This document shows positions 33,049 to 42,584 of a stretch of 64,000 nucleotides of DNA, one piece after another. A program made the position numbers and the translations under genes. Under the pieces are notes generated by a model. That model worked only from the letters and a program-made list of their open reading frames with translations, searched no databases and was not told the DNA's origin. The DNA lies in assembly GCF_021390335.1 (NCBI RefSeq), contig NZ_JAJUXK010000002.1, positions 358,345 to 422,344 on the forward strand, written 5' to 3'. Position 1 is the first letter of the stretch; every line of letters starts with the position of its first letter. This DNA is from Dyadobacter sp. CY343 (GTDB lineage: Bacteria; Bacteroidota; Bacteroidia; Cytophagales; Spirosomataceae).

Positions 33049-34014
33049 ATGGAAAAAAACGCGATTGGACAGGAAACATCATACTTTGAAGTAGCGGATG
33101 CAATATGGGGTCTTACTGACATTTTTGCCAATGTATTTGTTGTAAAAAACGAGTCGGACGGATCGTGGGTATTGATCGACGGCGGTTTAAAGACTGGCTA
33201 TTCCAAAATCAAGAAAATGGTCGCCAGCCTGTTTGGTGAAGGATCCAGGCCCGCAGCGATACTACTTACCCACGGGCATTTCGATCATATTGGTGCTGTA
33301 AAACGCCTGGCTACGGAATGGGAAGTGCCGGTATTTGCGCATTACCTTGAATTACCATATCTGACAGGAAAATCGGCTTATCCGCCAGCTGATCCGTCTG
33401 GTGGTGGTGGATTAATGACTTATCTATCAGAGTTTTACCCCAAACAATCCGAAGATCTGACGGGCCTAGTGGAAGCGTTTCCGGGAATAGATGCATCCGT
33501 CCCTTTTTTGCCTGATTGGAGTTATATTCATACTCCAGGTCACTCTCCGGGGCATGTAAGTTTTTGGAGGGAAAAAGATAAGGTTCTGATTGCGGGAGAT
33601 GCTTTTGTGACCACCGCTGCTGAATCGGCCTTTTCAACGTTAACGCAAAGCAAGATCGTTTCGGGACCACCTAAGTATTTCACCTGCGACTGGCTCAGGG
33701 CCGAAAGTTCTGTGGAGACACTTGCCTCGTTGATGCCAAATATCGTCGCGGCAGGGCACGGCAAGCCCATGAGTGGACAGGAAATGCAGCAGGACCTGCT
33801 CGAACTGGCCTATTATTTCCAGGATCTCGCCGTTCCCAAAAGGGGCAGATATGTGATGTCTCCTGCAATTACAGATAGTTCAGGCGTGGTTTCGCTTCCA
33901 AAAGAAGGCTCAAATCCGGTAGAAATGTTTTTGACAATAAGTGCAGTAGCGGCCCTTTCTGCACTCGGTTTGGCGCTCTACGCAAGGTATCGAACGCAAA
34001 AAAGCTTGTTTTAA
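33049..34014 (+). CDS. MBL-fold metallo-hydrolase with C-terminal membrane helix
   Basis: A 321-residue metallo-beta-lactamase-fold protein, starting at 33049 (MEKNAIGQETSYFEV) since the upstream codons to 32989 are not conserved-looking. The dinuclear zinc motif THGHFDH gives His75, His77, Asp79 and His80. Further ligands are in HTPGHSPGHVSFW, GDAFVTT and AAGHGKPM. The last 30 residues hold one hydrophobic helix (ISAVAALSALGLALYARY) followed by a short basic tail, so the enzyme is probably anchored to the inner membrane with the catalytic domain in the cytoplasm. The substrate is unknown: the family covers lactonases, glyoxalase II and others. A perfect terminator hairpin follows. Confidence 0.88.
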   Translation: MEKNAIGQETSYFEVADAIWGLTDIFANVFVVKNESDGSWVLIDGGLKTGYSKIKKMVASLFGEGSRPAAILLTHGHFDHIGAVKRLATEWEVPVFAHYLELPYLTGKSAYPPADPSGGGGLMTYLSEFYPKQSEDLTGLVEAFPGIDASVPFLPDWSYIHTPGHSPGHVSFWREKDKVLIAGDAFVTTAAESAFSTLTQSKIVSGPPKYFTCDWLRAESSVETLASLMPNIVAAGHGKPMSGQEMQQDLLELAYYFQDLAVPKRGRYVMSPAITDSSGVVSLPKEGSNPVEMFLTISAVAALSALGLALYARYRTQKSLF

Positions 34015-34023
34015 CCCTTATCC

Positions 34024-34059
34024 AGCTGAATGCGGTGACAGATTTCACCGCATTCAGCT
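34024..34059. terminator. Hairpin terminator after the MBL-fold gene
   Basis: A 15-bp perfect stem (AGCTGAATGCGGTGA with its complement at 34045-34059) and a 6-nt loop, 9 bp past the stop. No long T run follows, so it may be Rho-assisted. Confidence 0.75.
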
Positions 34060-34186
34060 TCATCGCCATTATTTAAAAAAATCCGAAGCCGGAAGTTTTT
34101 TTGTGACTACGCCATATTTTGTGTATGTGGTCTAATTTTTGCATGTCACTCATGAGCAACGATTAAAGCAATCAACTAAACTGTTC

Positions 34187-34654
34187 ATGGAAAAAAAAGA
34201 AATTTACCTGGTCGACGATTCAGCGGATCACAGACTACTGATCCGTACAATATTCAATGAATTTTTACCCAATTACCGTGTGCGCTTTTTTCAGGGAGCA
34301 GCTGAGCTTTACCAGTTTATGGTTCTGCAGTCCGCTCCTGAATTTTCCGGCAGCCGTCCCGGCCTGATCATTCTCGATCTAAAAATGCCAAATATCGACG
34401 GTTCCGATCTGCTGCGGCTGATCAGAAAGACGCCTGATAACTTCGTTACGAAGTGGTCAACGCTGCCGATTATTATCCTCACAAGCAGTTCATCCGACGA
34501 GGACATTCAAAAATGCTACGCCGCAGGAGCAAACTCGTTCATTGTCAAGCCAGTGGAATTTGAAGAACTTCGGTTTCTGATCGAGACCATTTGCCATTAC
34601 TGGATGGATTACAATACACTTCCCGTGCCTACGCGCAAGGAAAATTCGATCTGA
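34187..34654 (+). CDS. Single-domain response regulator (REC)
   Basis: A 155-residue receiver without an output domain. The start at 34187 (MEKKEIYLVDDSADHRLLIR) is chosen over the in-frame 34139 because the receiver begins directly after it. The acid pair is VDDSADH, the phospho-Asp is in LIILDLKMPNIDG (about 64), the Thr/Ser is in IIILTSSSSDED, and the Lys is in SFIVKPVEFEEL. It is an orphan: no kinase gene flanks it. REC-only proteins of this type often serve as phosphate relays in Bacteroidota. No terminator is evident. Confidence 0.9.
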   Translation: MEKKEIYLVDDSADHRLLIRTIFNEFLPNYRVRFFQGAAELYQFMVLQSAPEFSGSRPGLIILDLKMPNIDGSDLLRLIRKTPDNFVTKWSTLPIIILTSSSSDEDIQKCYAAGANSFIVKPVEFEELRFLIETICHYWMDYNTLPVPTRKENSI

Positions 34655-34804
34655 ACGACTGGCACCGTCAGATTGGTAGTATTTCCTGGTAGCTTTGTGC
34701 GCTGACGCTACCTAATAGTAAGATCGTAGACCGTTCGATAACTGAAAAAGTCGAATTAAAAGATTACGTCCTTTAATTTGACTTAAATCATAATTTTCAA
34801 AGTC

Positions 34805-35179
34805 GTGGAAAACTCCGACCGGGCAATTGGTGCCACCATCATACTGATCTTCATGATCGCTTACTCCGTCTACACGTCTGTCCGCAAACGCCAGCGGGAG
34901 GAAAGAAAAAGGAAAGTGCTCAGAGAGGGCATCGAAGCCAGTGCGACCGTACTGAATATTGAACCCACAGGCGAATATCTCAACAATCAACCCGAATTTC
35001 AGGTAAAGGTAAAAGTGGAACCCGAGCAGGGAAACGAATTCGTGGCTGAGATGACCGAAGTGTTATCTTATTCTAAATATGAAGTAATACGTGAGGGAAG
35101 CAAGGTTCTTGTAAAATACGATCCTGCTTACGATAGAAGAGCGATATTCTTACACCACTCGGAAACCCTTCTTCAATAG
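34805..35179 (+). CDS. Hypothetical membrane-anchored protein (DUF3592-like), GTG start
   Basis: A 124-residue protein starting with GTG at 34805. One N-terminal hydrophobic helix (about 8-22: AIGATIILIFMIAYSVY) is followed by a short basic stretch (RKRQREERKRK) and a beta-rich C-terminal domain (ASATVLNIEPTGEYLNNQPEFQVKVKVEPEQGNEFVAE...). This organisation resembles the DUF3592 group of OB/Ig-like periplasmic or cytosolic domains, but I am not certain. The basic residues right after the helix favour a cytoplasmic C-terminus. It stands alone. The role is unknown. Confidence 0.6.
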   Translation: MENSDRAIGATIILIFMIAYSVYTSVRKRQREERKRKVLREGIEASATVLNIEPTGEYLNNQPEFQVKVKVEPEQGNEFVAEMTEVLSYSKYEVIREGSKVLVKYDPAYDRRAIFLHHSETLLQ

Positions 35180-35422
35180 GTTGGATAGCAGCTGCTCCAA
35201 AGTGTCCGCATCAATCTAATAGCATCGCGGACCGGAAAAGAGGATAGAAGAAGTAAGTGTGTGTATAGATTAAAGTTATAGTGTGTGGTACCCACTTTCA
35301 TTAAGCCGTTACAAACAAAATAGTTATAGCCTGTTTTCGCAAAGGTTGTTGACTGACTGGTCAAGTTCACTTAACTATCGGTACAAATACTTTAAAATCC
35401 GACCTTTTGGTAGCCATAATAG
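35180..35422. other. Intergenic region with no recognised feature
   Basis: This 243-bp gap separates the DUF3592-like gene from the end of ligD. The only open frame (about 65 codons at 35173-35370 on the minus strand) has no recognisable domain and overlaps the previous gene's end. I see no strong hairpin or promoter. Confidence 0.4.
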
Positions 35423-38134
35423 CTATTTTTCCATATCGATTTTTCCAATCACAGCTTCCAGATCAATCCCTTTGCCAAGTACGGGTTTGAACAGATCACC
35501 TTCCTGCTGCACGCGCTCCATTGCGTTGTGAATCGTAAAATCCCGCAACTGCAATCCTTCCTTCACTTCGTCCCAATGCAAAGGCATGGACACGGTCGCA
35601 CCTGGCTTTGGCCTCACGGAATATGGGGCAGCCAGCGTCGCTTTCGGCCGGTTTTGCAGATAATCAATGTACAATTTCCCCTTCCTGTTCTTAGTCATTC
35701 TCTCTATACTCGTGAACTTGGGCAGTTCGTGCTGCACTTGCGACGCAACCCAGTTAGCGAACATCTGGCATTGGTCATAGGTATATTTCGCACCAAGGGG
35801 AATATAAATATGCAGGCCCGTGGAGCCGGACGTTTTGCAATAGCTTTCCACCTGGATCGAGTCGAGAAGCTGCTTGATAGTTTGAGCAGTCAATATCACT
35901 TGCTCAAATGTATTGGTCGTGTCCGGGTCCAGGTCCAGCAGGCACCAGTCAGGATTGTCAGGCGCTTCAATGCGGCTGTTCCACGGATTCACGTCGATAC
36001 AGCCCAGGTTGATCATGTATAGTAAACTAGCCTCGTTGTTGCTGAGCATAAAGTTTTTCTTCTCATTATCAGCTTCGTACGGGAAAGTCTCAATCCAGGA
36101 CGGAACCTTGCCGGTCACATCTTTTTGGTAAAAACTTTTTCCTTTAATACCATTCGGAAAACGGTTGAGTGACATCGGCCGGTTTTCCAGATACGGCATC
36201 ATAACAGGCGCAACCTGATAGTAATAGTTGATCAGCTCGCGTTTTGTGATTTTGTCGTCGGGCCAGAATAGTTTGCTCAGGTTGGAAAATTTCAGGTCCT
36301 GCCCATTGAGTTTACGTGTCTGCGTTTCATCTTTTGGGTTAAGAAGTGTTTTGCGTTCCGCCTTGGCGGGTTTCTTAATCACTTCATGATGAGCCTCTTG
36401 CTTTTCTGTTTCCCCGATAACTTCCTCAGTCGGTTCTTCTATTTCCCGAATCACATCTTTGGCCGACTTATCTTCCCGCATTCCTTCAAAAGAGGGATGC
36501 CGGAAAACACCGTCGGACGTGATTTCAGCAAAACTTACTTCACAAACCAGCTCGGGTTTGAGCCAGGTAGCGTCGGCTTTTGGTGGATTTGGTCTGAACC
36601 GTGAAGGCTTATTGTAATCAGGTGTTTCTGCAAAAGGGCTATTTTCGGTAATGAGTGGTTTGAATTGTTCTAACATTTCTTTCTGCTGCTTGTCTTTGAA
36701 ACCAGTCCCGACCTTACCGACATATTGCAGGTGACCATTTTCGTACGCGCCAAGCAGCAATGAACTGAATAGTTTTGAAGACCCGGCGTTCTGCGTGTAA
36801 CCGGCAATGATCACTTCCTGCCGCTTGTTAACCTTTATTTTCAACCATTCTTTTGTCCTGATTCCCGGAGAATAGGTACTGTCCGATTTTTTGGCAATAA
36901 TACCTTCCAACCCCATATTCTGCGCGGCCTCGAAAAACGCAGTGCCTTCGGCAGCAATGCTGTAACCCAGTTTGGCAGGAACATCGTCTGTCACTAAGCT
37001 TTGTAAAATGGCTTTTCTTGCTGAAAGTGGAAGCCCCGTCAAATCCTTGCCATCGAGCCAGAGAATATCGAAAACGTAGTAAACAAGCTGCCCGTCGGCC
37101 TCACTGCGCCAGTTCTGCAGTGCATTAAAATCCGATTGTCCGTTGTCCTTGATCACTACGATCTCACCGTCCAGAACCGCATTTATTTTCCAATCTTTCA
37201 GATCATCATAAACGGGATAGAACTTTTCGTCAAACGATTTTTTGTTCCGCGATTTCAGGTCTATTTCGCCTTTATTCATGTACGCAATTGCGCGGTAACC
37301 GTCCCATTTTACTTCATATTCCCAGCCCGGATCGTCGAAAGGCCCGTCGACCAGCGTGGCCAGCATTGGCATTAATGTTTCTGGAAACTTACTTTTCGGA
37401 GCGCTTTTCAGGATGTCCGCTGTTTTTTTTTTAGTCTTGCCAGAATCTTTTTCCTCGCTTGTTTCCTCTAAAACCTCATTTGCTTTTGCGGTACTTTTCT
37501 TAGCCGGCTTAGCTTTCTTTTCGTCCTTGTTGTCAGCATCTTCCTCTCCATACACGTGCTGGGGCGATTTTTCAATGCCTTCCAGTGTTTTTTTGGATAA
37601 AACTGACCTGTCTTTTTCGGTTATATCCGCTTCATCTGCATACTTGTCGCGGTGCTTGATCAGCAGCCAGGAATTTTCCTCCATAGAGGTTTTCACCAAC
37701 GCGAATTCGCCTTGCAGCTTTTTACCTTTCAGTTTGATCTTGATCGAGCCCGACTTCAATTCTTTCAGGAGCAGCTTCTCCATTTCCTTTTTCGATCCGG
37801 CTTTTTCCAGCGGCTCGTAAGTTCCAAAATCCCAGACCATTACAGTGCCGGCTCCATAATTTCCTTTTGGGATGATGCCTTCAAAATCCTTGTAATCGTA
37901 GGGATGATCCTCCACCATCATCGCCAGCCGTTTCACCGACGGATCGGTTGACGGGCCTTTCGGTACCGCCCAGCTTTTGAGTACTCCATCCATTTCAAGC
38001 CTGAAATCGTAATGAAGCCGGGAAGCGTCGTGCTTCTGGATCACGAAAATCAGCTTTTCAGATTCAGCTTCGCCACCTTTCGGTTCTGGTGTTTTGTCAA
38101 ACTTTCTCTTTTCATTGTATTTGGAAAGGCTCAT
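35423..38134 (-). CDS. ligD: DNA ligase D (3'-phosphoesterase, ATP ligase, primase-polymerase)
   Basis: A 903-residue multifunctional NHEJ enzyme. Starting at 38134 gives MSLSKYNEKRKFDKTPEPKG. The N-terminal 3'-phosphoesterase domain (about 20-175) has KHDASRLHYDFRLEM and WAVPKGPSTDPS. A charged Lys/Glu-rich linker follows (about 200-255). The ligase domain (about 265-560) has the adenylated Lys276 in YEVKWDGYRA, with DGEIVVI and EGIIAKKSDS. A second linker rich in Glu and Lys (about 570-630) leads to the LigD polymerase domain (about 640-895) with SKLFWPDDKITKRELINYYY, CLLDLDPD and SGSTGLHIYIPLG. The PE-LIG-POL order is common in Bacteroidota. Ku is expected as a partner but is not in this window; the DUF72 gene is the closest upstream neighbour. 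Confidence 0.95.
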   Translation of the reverse strand: MSLSKYNEKRKFDKTPEPKGGEAESEKLIFVIQKHDASRLHYDFRLEMDGVLKSWAVPKGPSTDPSVKRLAMMVEDHPYDYKDFEGIIPKGNYGAGTVMVWDFGTYEPLEKAGSKKEMEKLLLKELKSGSIKIKLKGKKLQGEFALVKTSMEENSWLLIKHRDKYADEADITEKDRSVLSKKTLEGIEKSPQHVYGEEDADNKDEKKAKPAKKSTAKANEVLEETSEEKDSGKTKKKTADILKSAPKSKFPETLMPMLATLVDGPFDDPGWEYEVKWDGYRAIAYMNKGEIDLKSRNKKSFDEKFYPVYDDLKDWKINAVLDGEIVVIKDNGQSDFNALQNWRSEADGQLVYYVFDILWLDGKDLTGLPLSARKAILQSLVTDDVPAKLGYSIAAEGTAFFEAAQNMGLEGIIAKKSDSTYSPGIRTKEWLKIKVNKRQEVIIAGYTQNAGSSKLFSSLLLGAYENGHLQYVGKVGTGFKDKQQKEMLEQFKPLITENSPFAETPDYNKPSRFRPNPPKADATWLKPELVCEVSFAEITSDGVFRHPSFEGMREDKSAKDVIREIEEPTEEVIGETEKQEAHHEVIKKPAKAERKTLLNPKDETQTRKLNGQDLKFSNLSKLFWPDDKITKRELINYYYQVAPVMMPYLENRPMSLNRFPNGIKGKSFYQKDVTGKVPSWIETFPYEADNEKKNFMLSNNEASLLYMINLGCIDVNPWNSRIEAPDNPDWCLLDLDPDTTNTFEQVILTAQTIKQLLDSIQVESYCKTSGSTGLHIYIPLGAKYTYDQCQMFANWVASQVQHELPKFTSIERMTKNRKGKLYIDYLQNRPKATLAAPYSVRPKPGATVSMPLHWDEVKEGLQLRDFTIHNAMERVQQEGDLFKPVLGKGIDLEAVIGKIDMEK

Positions 38135-38161
38135 GATCTTCAACATTGAGGTTAAAAAGAT

Positions 38162-38911
38162 TCAGGTCATAGCGTCAACAAAGCGTTGCAGCATAGCCGC
38201 ATTTCTAAAAGCATGCCCGTTGACGTCATTATTATAGAATGCCCAAATATTATGCCCCTGACTTCGCCAATGCACAAACTTTTCGGCATAACCCTGTATC
38301 GCGGCTTCGGAATAAGAGGAACTGTATAATGCCTTGGGGCCGTGAAAGCGCACAAAAATATCCTTGGCAGTCACTTCTTCGTGGTACGGAAACTCTTCCG
38401 ACTCGGCAATTGCAAGCGTCACCCCAAAATCCTTCATCAGTTGAATGCTCTCACCCGAGAACCACGATTCATGCCTGACCTCTATTGCAAACCGGTAGTC
38501 TGAATATTTCTGTTTGAGCAATTCAAAAAAGGGAGTAACCAGCTCCTCTTTAAATCTGACGACGGCGGGAAGTTGGATCAGAATCGGTCCGAGATGATCT
38601 TTGAAAGGATCAAAAACATCGAAAAACCGGCGTAGAGGCTCTTCCGGATCGTTCAGTTTTTTCAAGTGCGATAGGTAGCGGCTCATTTTCGGGCAAAACA
38701 AAAAATGCTCCGGCACCGATTCTACCCACTTCTGAACCGTTTCTCTTTTAGGGATTTTATAGAAACTGTTATTGATCTCCGAAACCTGGAATTGTGTCGA
38801 GTAGTAGGACAAATAGTCCTTGGATTTTACCTCGGGCGGATAGAATATTTTAGCCCAGTGCTTGTAGCTCCACCCTGACGTACCAATATGAATGTGAGGT
38901 TGTTGTTCCAT
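38162..38911 (-). CDS. DUF72 protein
   Basis: A 249-residue protein of the DUF72 (YecE-like) TIM-barrel family, with typical blocks: IHIGTSGWSYKHWAKIFYPPEVKSKDYLSYYS (start), EINNSFYKIPKRETVQKWVE, CPKMSRYLSHLKKL, FAIEVRHESWFSG and DIFVRFHGPKAL, and NDVNGHAFRNAAML at the end. Members are proposed to bind [Fe-S] clusters or act in DNA repair, but the function is unproven; YecE proteins often neighbour DNA-repair genes. Here it lies 27 bp upstream of ligD on the same strand, so the two are likely co-transcribed, which fits a DNA-damage role. No signal peptide is present. Confidence 0.88.
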   Translation of the reverse strand: MEQQPHIHIGTSGWSYKHWAKIFYPPEVKSKDYLSYYSTQFQVSEINNSFYKIPKRETVQKWVESVPEHFLFCPKMSRYLSHLKKLNDPEEPLRRFFDVFDPFKDHLGPILIQLPAVVRFKEELVTPFFELLKQKYSDYRFAIEVRHESWFSGESIQLMKDFGVTLAIAESEEFPYHEEVTAKDIFVRFHGPKALYSSSYSEAAIQGYAEKFVHWRSQGHNIWAFYNNDVNGHAFRNAAMLQRFVDAMT

Positions 38912-39017
38912 ATTGGCTTCAAATAAATAATCATTCCGTTTTCACGAACATACTAAAATCGTCGGTCAGGAATGGTTTTTGCGTCTCGCCTCTCTGAGCA
39001 TTAAAAAACCGCTGAAT

Positions 39018-39377
39018 ATGGGAGTAATAGATATTTTGGGCGAGCAGGAAGAAACGCTGGGTACTGCCGAGGATCTGCGTGAAGAGATTGTAGTAGAAGT
39101 GATGCAGCCGGAACTATCAGGTAGTCTGGTTAAAATCGAGTTCGAAACTTCGGTAGGGCTTTGTAAAGGCTTTTACTATGTAAGTGAAGTCGGACACGAA
39201 GAAATCAACCTGGAACCAGATTCTGTTGACATCTTAAAGATGTTATTTCCGACTTGTAATGGCGTTTTTGTTCATCAAAATAACCGCGACTGGGTGGAAA
39301 TAAGTGTGTCCGAACCGATTCAGGGCATTCCTGAATATAAGATATACAACCGGATCGTATCTCCGGGGGCGATTTAA
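39018..39377 (+). CDS. Hypothetical protein
   Basis: A 119-residue soluble protein. The start at 39018 (MGVIDILGEQEETLGTAEDL) is preferred; the upstream in-frame codons to 38979 are unlike a natural N-terminus. I do not recognise a domain. The chain is acidic, predicted mixed alpha/beta, with VEVMQPELSGSLVKIEFET and LCKGFYYVSEVGHEEINLEPD strands and no signal or helix anchor. It is divergent from the DUF72 gene and 111 bp upstream of the kinase of the trio at 39489, so it might be co-expressed with it. Function unknown. Confidence 0.6.
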   Translation: MGVIDILGEQEETLGTAEDLREEIVVEVMQPELSGSLVKIEFETSVGLCKGFYYVSEVGHEEINLEPDSVDILKMLFPTCNGVFVHQNNRDWVEISVSEPIQGIPEYKIYNRIVSPGAI

Positions 39378-39488
39378 TAACGCTCCAACGCTTTACCACC
39401 GCATTCGTCAGGTTCAGCGAAAATTTTCCCTGACCTGGCGATTTTATCGCGTAATTAGTGACTGGCATCACGACAATACTTACGTTCA

Positions 39489-40889
39489 ATGAGAAATATT
39501 ACCGTCGAAGACCTTCGAGCTATTGAGGTTTTCAAAGAAGTCCCTGAGGATCAGCTGCAATGGATGATCGATAACAGCCGGCATTATGAGTTGCAGGAAG
39601 GCGAATATATGACGCGACCCGGCGAGGAGCTGGAAGGTACCCACATTTTGTTTTCGGGTAAAATTGAGCTCTACCGCATTCAAAACAATACCAAACACAC
39701 CATTTCAGAATTACTGCCCGGTACTATTACCGGTAGCCTGCCTTTTTCAAGGGGGAAAATTGGCGTTGCATTCGGTCAATGCGTGGAGCTGACGCAGATT
39801 ATGACTTTGCCGAAAGAATTGCTGCGACATTTGATCGTTTCATTTTACGAGCTCACTCAGGCGCTCGTGATCGTGATGACTTCCCGCGTCCGGGAATTTA
39901 CAGAACTGGAACAGCAGAATGAGAAAATGATGGCGCTGGGCAAATTGTCGGCGGGATTGGCGCACGAGCTGAACAATCCGGCCGCCGCGATTGTGCGTGG
40001 ATCGGTTTCTCTCAAAAACCATTTGTTAATGCAGCCGGGCGATTTCAAAAAGCTGATTTCCATTCACTTGTCTCCCGAGGAAGTGGATGTGATCAACAAT
40101 AAAATGGAGGCGATATTACAGTCGACCGACCGGCCGGTACTGAGTATGATGAAGCGTTCGGAAAAAGAGGATGAAATCCTTGATTGGCTCGATGATAACA
40201 GTATTACCGGCTGCTCGGATATTGCTGAAAACCTGGTAGAATTCGGCATAACTGAGGAGGATCTGGAAGACCTGAAAAGTAAGATCAATAAGAACGATCT
40301 GTCGCCTATCTTGCTGTGGATCAACAACAATCTGACTACGGAACGAATGGTGGCGGATATTCAGGAAGCTTCGAAACGGATCGCTGACCTGGTAGGTTCT
40401 GTCAAAACTTTTACGCACATGGACCGTGGCGGCGAGCGCGAGGTGGTGGATATTCACGTTGGTATCCGCAACACGATCATTATGCTGAACTACAAGATCA
40501 AAAAGGCAAATGTGAAGGTGATCGAGGAATTTGACACCACTTTACCCAAGATAAAAGCAATGGTGGGCGAGCTTAATCAGGTATGGACAAACCTGATTGA
40601 CAATGCGATAGATGCACTGGAAGGGCAGGAGGGAGCAGAACTTAAGATTGTGACTTTCCGCGAAAAGGATTTCGTGAAGGTGGCGATCTGCGATAACGGG
40701 CCGGGTATCCCAAAGGAAATCCGCTCCAAGATCTTCGATCCCTTTTTTACTACCAAATCCGTAGGAAAAGGTACGGGGCTCGGGCTGGATGTGGTGATGC
40801 GGATCGTGCGACAACATCATGGCTCAGTAACCCTGCAAACTGAGCCCGGGAAAACTGAATTTCTGGTTTGTTTCCCGATTAATGGATAA
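39489..40889 (+). CDS. Soluble histidine kinase with cNMP-binding-like domain
   Basis: A 466-residue kinase with no transmembrane segment. Residues of about 5-135 resemble a cyclic-nucleotide-binding (Crp-like) beta roll ([34 protein letters not shown]...). The dimerisation box has His159 in [16 protein letters not shown]. The ATPase domain has an N-box ([12 protein letters not shown]), G1 (CDNGPGIP) and G2 ([12 protein letters not shown]). The region of about 190-290, between the two halves, is an unusually long helical insertion. It is the first gene of a co-directional trio: the REC-thioredoxin-reductase fusion follows after 33 bp, then a UBP zinc finger. The kinase should phosphorylate the fused receiver. 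The ligand of the N-domain (cAMP, c-di-GMP or none) cannot be told. Confidence 0.9.
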   Translation: MRNITVEDLRAIEVFKEVPEDQLQWMIDNSRHYELQEGEYMTRPGEELEGTHILFSGKIELYRIQNNTKHTISELLPGTITGSLPFSRGKIGVAFGQCVELTQIMTLPKELLRHLIVSFYELTQALVIVMTSRVREFTELEQQNEKMMALGKLSAGLAHELNNPAAAIVRGSVSLKNHLLMQPGDFKKLISIHLSPEEVDVINNKMEAILQSTDRPVLSMMKRSEKEDEILDWLDDNSITGCSDIAENLVEFGITEEDLEDLKSKINKNDLSPILLWINNNLTTERMVADIQEASKRIADLVGSVKTFTHMDRGGEREVVDIHVGIRNTIIMLNYKIKKANVKVIEEFDTTLPKIKAMVGELNQVWTNLIDNAIDALEGQEGAELKIVTFREKDFVKVAICDNGPGIPKEIRSKIFDPFFTTKSVGKGTGLGLDVVMRIVRQHHGSVTLQTEPGKTEFLVCFPING

Positions 40890-40922
40890 ATTAGTTTCTG
40901 CATCTTAAAAACGTTTCCTACT

Positions 40923-42584
40923 ATGGGTTTGCCCATTATATTTTCAATTGACGACGATCCTCAGGTTTTAAGGGCTATCAGCCGCGATCTAAAATCACAT
41001 TACAGAGATAAGTACAAGGTACTCAGCACCACATCCGTCGCTGAGGCAATGGAAAGCCTGCTCGAATTGCAGAATAAAGGGGAGGAGGTAGCTATTTTTA
41101 TTTCCGACCAGCGTATGCCGGAGATGGAAGGAGTGGAATTTTTAGAAAAAGCCAAAGTACTGTTTCCTTTTGCCAAAAAAGTTTTACTAACCGCCTATTC
41201 CGACACCGAAGCCGCGATCAAAGCGATCAATGATGTCCAGCTGGATTATTATCTGATGAAACCGTGGGACCCGCCGGAAGAAAAGCTGTACCCGGCCATC
41301 GATGAACTGTTGAACGACTGGCAGGGAGACTACCGGCCGGATTTTAAGGGTATTAAAGTGTTAGGTTATCAGTTCTCACCTAAGTCTCACGAAATTAAGG
41401 ACTTTCTTGCTGGTAATTTAATGCCTTATACGTGGCTGGACGCGGAGTCAAACGAACTTGGAAAGCAGATCAGCGCGACGAATAGTCTCTGTCCGGTAGA
41501 TTTTCCGGTTGTGATATTTGAGGATGGTACTTTGTTAAAAACGCCTTCGCTGATTGATATTGCGGGTCGGATCGGCTTGAATGCCAAGACCAAACAGCAG
41601 ATTTATGACGTAATCATAATCGGTGCCGGTCCGGCAGGTCTTGCTGCGTCGGTATATGGTGCGTCGGAAGGTTTAAGTACTTTATTGATCGAGCGCAAAG
41701 CGCCTGGGGGACAGGCTGGTACAAGTTCAAGAATTGAGAATTACCTAGGCTTTCCGACTGGTTTGAGCGGCGCGGAACTTACCCGCCGGGCAGTTACGCA
41801 GGCTACGCGTTTCGGTACCGAAATGCTCTCTCCGCAATATGTGAAGGAGATTAAATTAAAAGATAAATACAAAACGATCGTTCTTGGCGATGACACTGAG
41901 ATCAACGCAAAAGCTGTGGTGATCACGACCGGCGTAGATTATAGGAAGCTGGAAACGAAAGGGATCGAAGACTTTACCGGAAAAGGCATTTACTATGGAG
42001 CGGCCAGTACCGAGGCTGCTTCCTGCGGTAATAAGGACGTTTATGTGCTCGGTGGAGGTAATTCGGCTGGTCAGGCTGCGATGTACCTGTCCAAATTCGC
42101 GCGCAACGTTTTTATTTTGATCCGTAAAAATGACCTTACCTCATCGATGTCCTCCTACCTGATCGACCAGATCAAGGGAACTGAGAATATCACTATTTTA
42201 GGGTGTACAGAAATCGTGGAAGCCACGGGAAGCGATCGGCTGGAATCATTAAAGCTGGTTGACCTGAATACCAGCGAAGAGCGTACCGTGCCTTCGGATG
42301 CACTTTTTATATTCATCGGCGCCCGGCCTTACACCGATTGGGTTGGTCTTGAAATTATTAAAAACAAGAAAGGATTCATCGAAACGGGCCGCGAAATGAA
42401 GGGTTACGGTAATTTCAAACAGATCTGGCGCTCTGCCCGCGACCCTTATTTGCTTGAAACGAGCTCACCGGGGATATTTGCAGCCGGCGATGTAAGGGCC
42501 GGTGCTATGAACCGGGTTACCTCGGCAGTAGGCGAAGGCTCGATGGCCATCAGTTTTGTTCACCAATATTTAAGCGAAGTATAA
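40923..42584 (+). CDS. Fused response regulator/thioredoxin-reductase-like flavoprotein
   Basis: A 553-residue fusion. Residues of about 5-125 are a receiver with the acid cluster (IDDDPQVL) and phospho-Asp62 (ISDQRMPEMEG). Residues of about 140-220 form a thioredoxin/glutaredoxin-like fold (KVLGYQFSPKSHEIKDFLAGN ... FEDGTLLKTPSL). Residues of about 230-550 are a thioredoxin-reductase-type FAD/NADPH module with GAGPAGLAAS (about 234), GGQAG, and the NADPH loop GGGNSAGQAAMYL (about 377). The redox CxxC of true TrxR is absent: the position has ASCG with a single Cys368. The receiver presumably gates the flavin module after phosphorylation by the upstream kinase. It overlaps the UBP gene start by 1 base (TAATG). 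The electron acceptor is unknown. Confidence 0.92.
   Translation: MGLPIIFSIDDDPQVLRAISRDLKSHYRDKYKVLSTTSVAEAMESLLELQNKGEEVAIFISDQRMPEMEGVEFLEKAKVLFPFAKKVLLTAYSDTEAAIKAINDVQLDYYLMKPWDPPEEKLYPAIDELLNDWQGDYRPDFKGIKVLGYQFSPKSHEIKDFLAGNLMPYTWLDAESNELGKQISATNSLCPVDFPVVIFEDGTLLKTPSLIDIAGRIGLNAKTKQQIYDVIIIGAGPAGLAASVYGASEGLSTLLIERKAPGGQAGTSSRIENYLGFPTGLSGAELTRRAVTQATRFGTEMLSPQYVKEIKLKDKYKTIVLGDDTEINAKAVVITTGVDYRKLETKGIEDFTGKGIYYGAASTEAASCGNKDVYVLGGGNSAGQAAMYLSKFARNVFILIRKNDLTSSMSSYLIDQIKGTENITILGCTEIVEATGSDRLESLKLVDLNTSEERTVPSDALFIFIGARPYTDWVGLEIIKNKKGFIETGREMKGYGNFKQIWRSARDPYLLETSSPGIFAAGDVRAGAMNRVTSAVGEGSMAISFVHQYLSEV

Noticed and set aside
35173..35370. 65-codon minus-strand frame in the gap before ligD
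   Set aside because: No family, no promoter, and composition close to random intergenic sequence.
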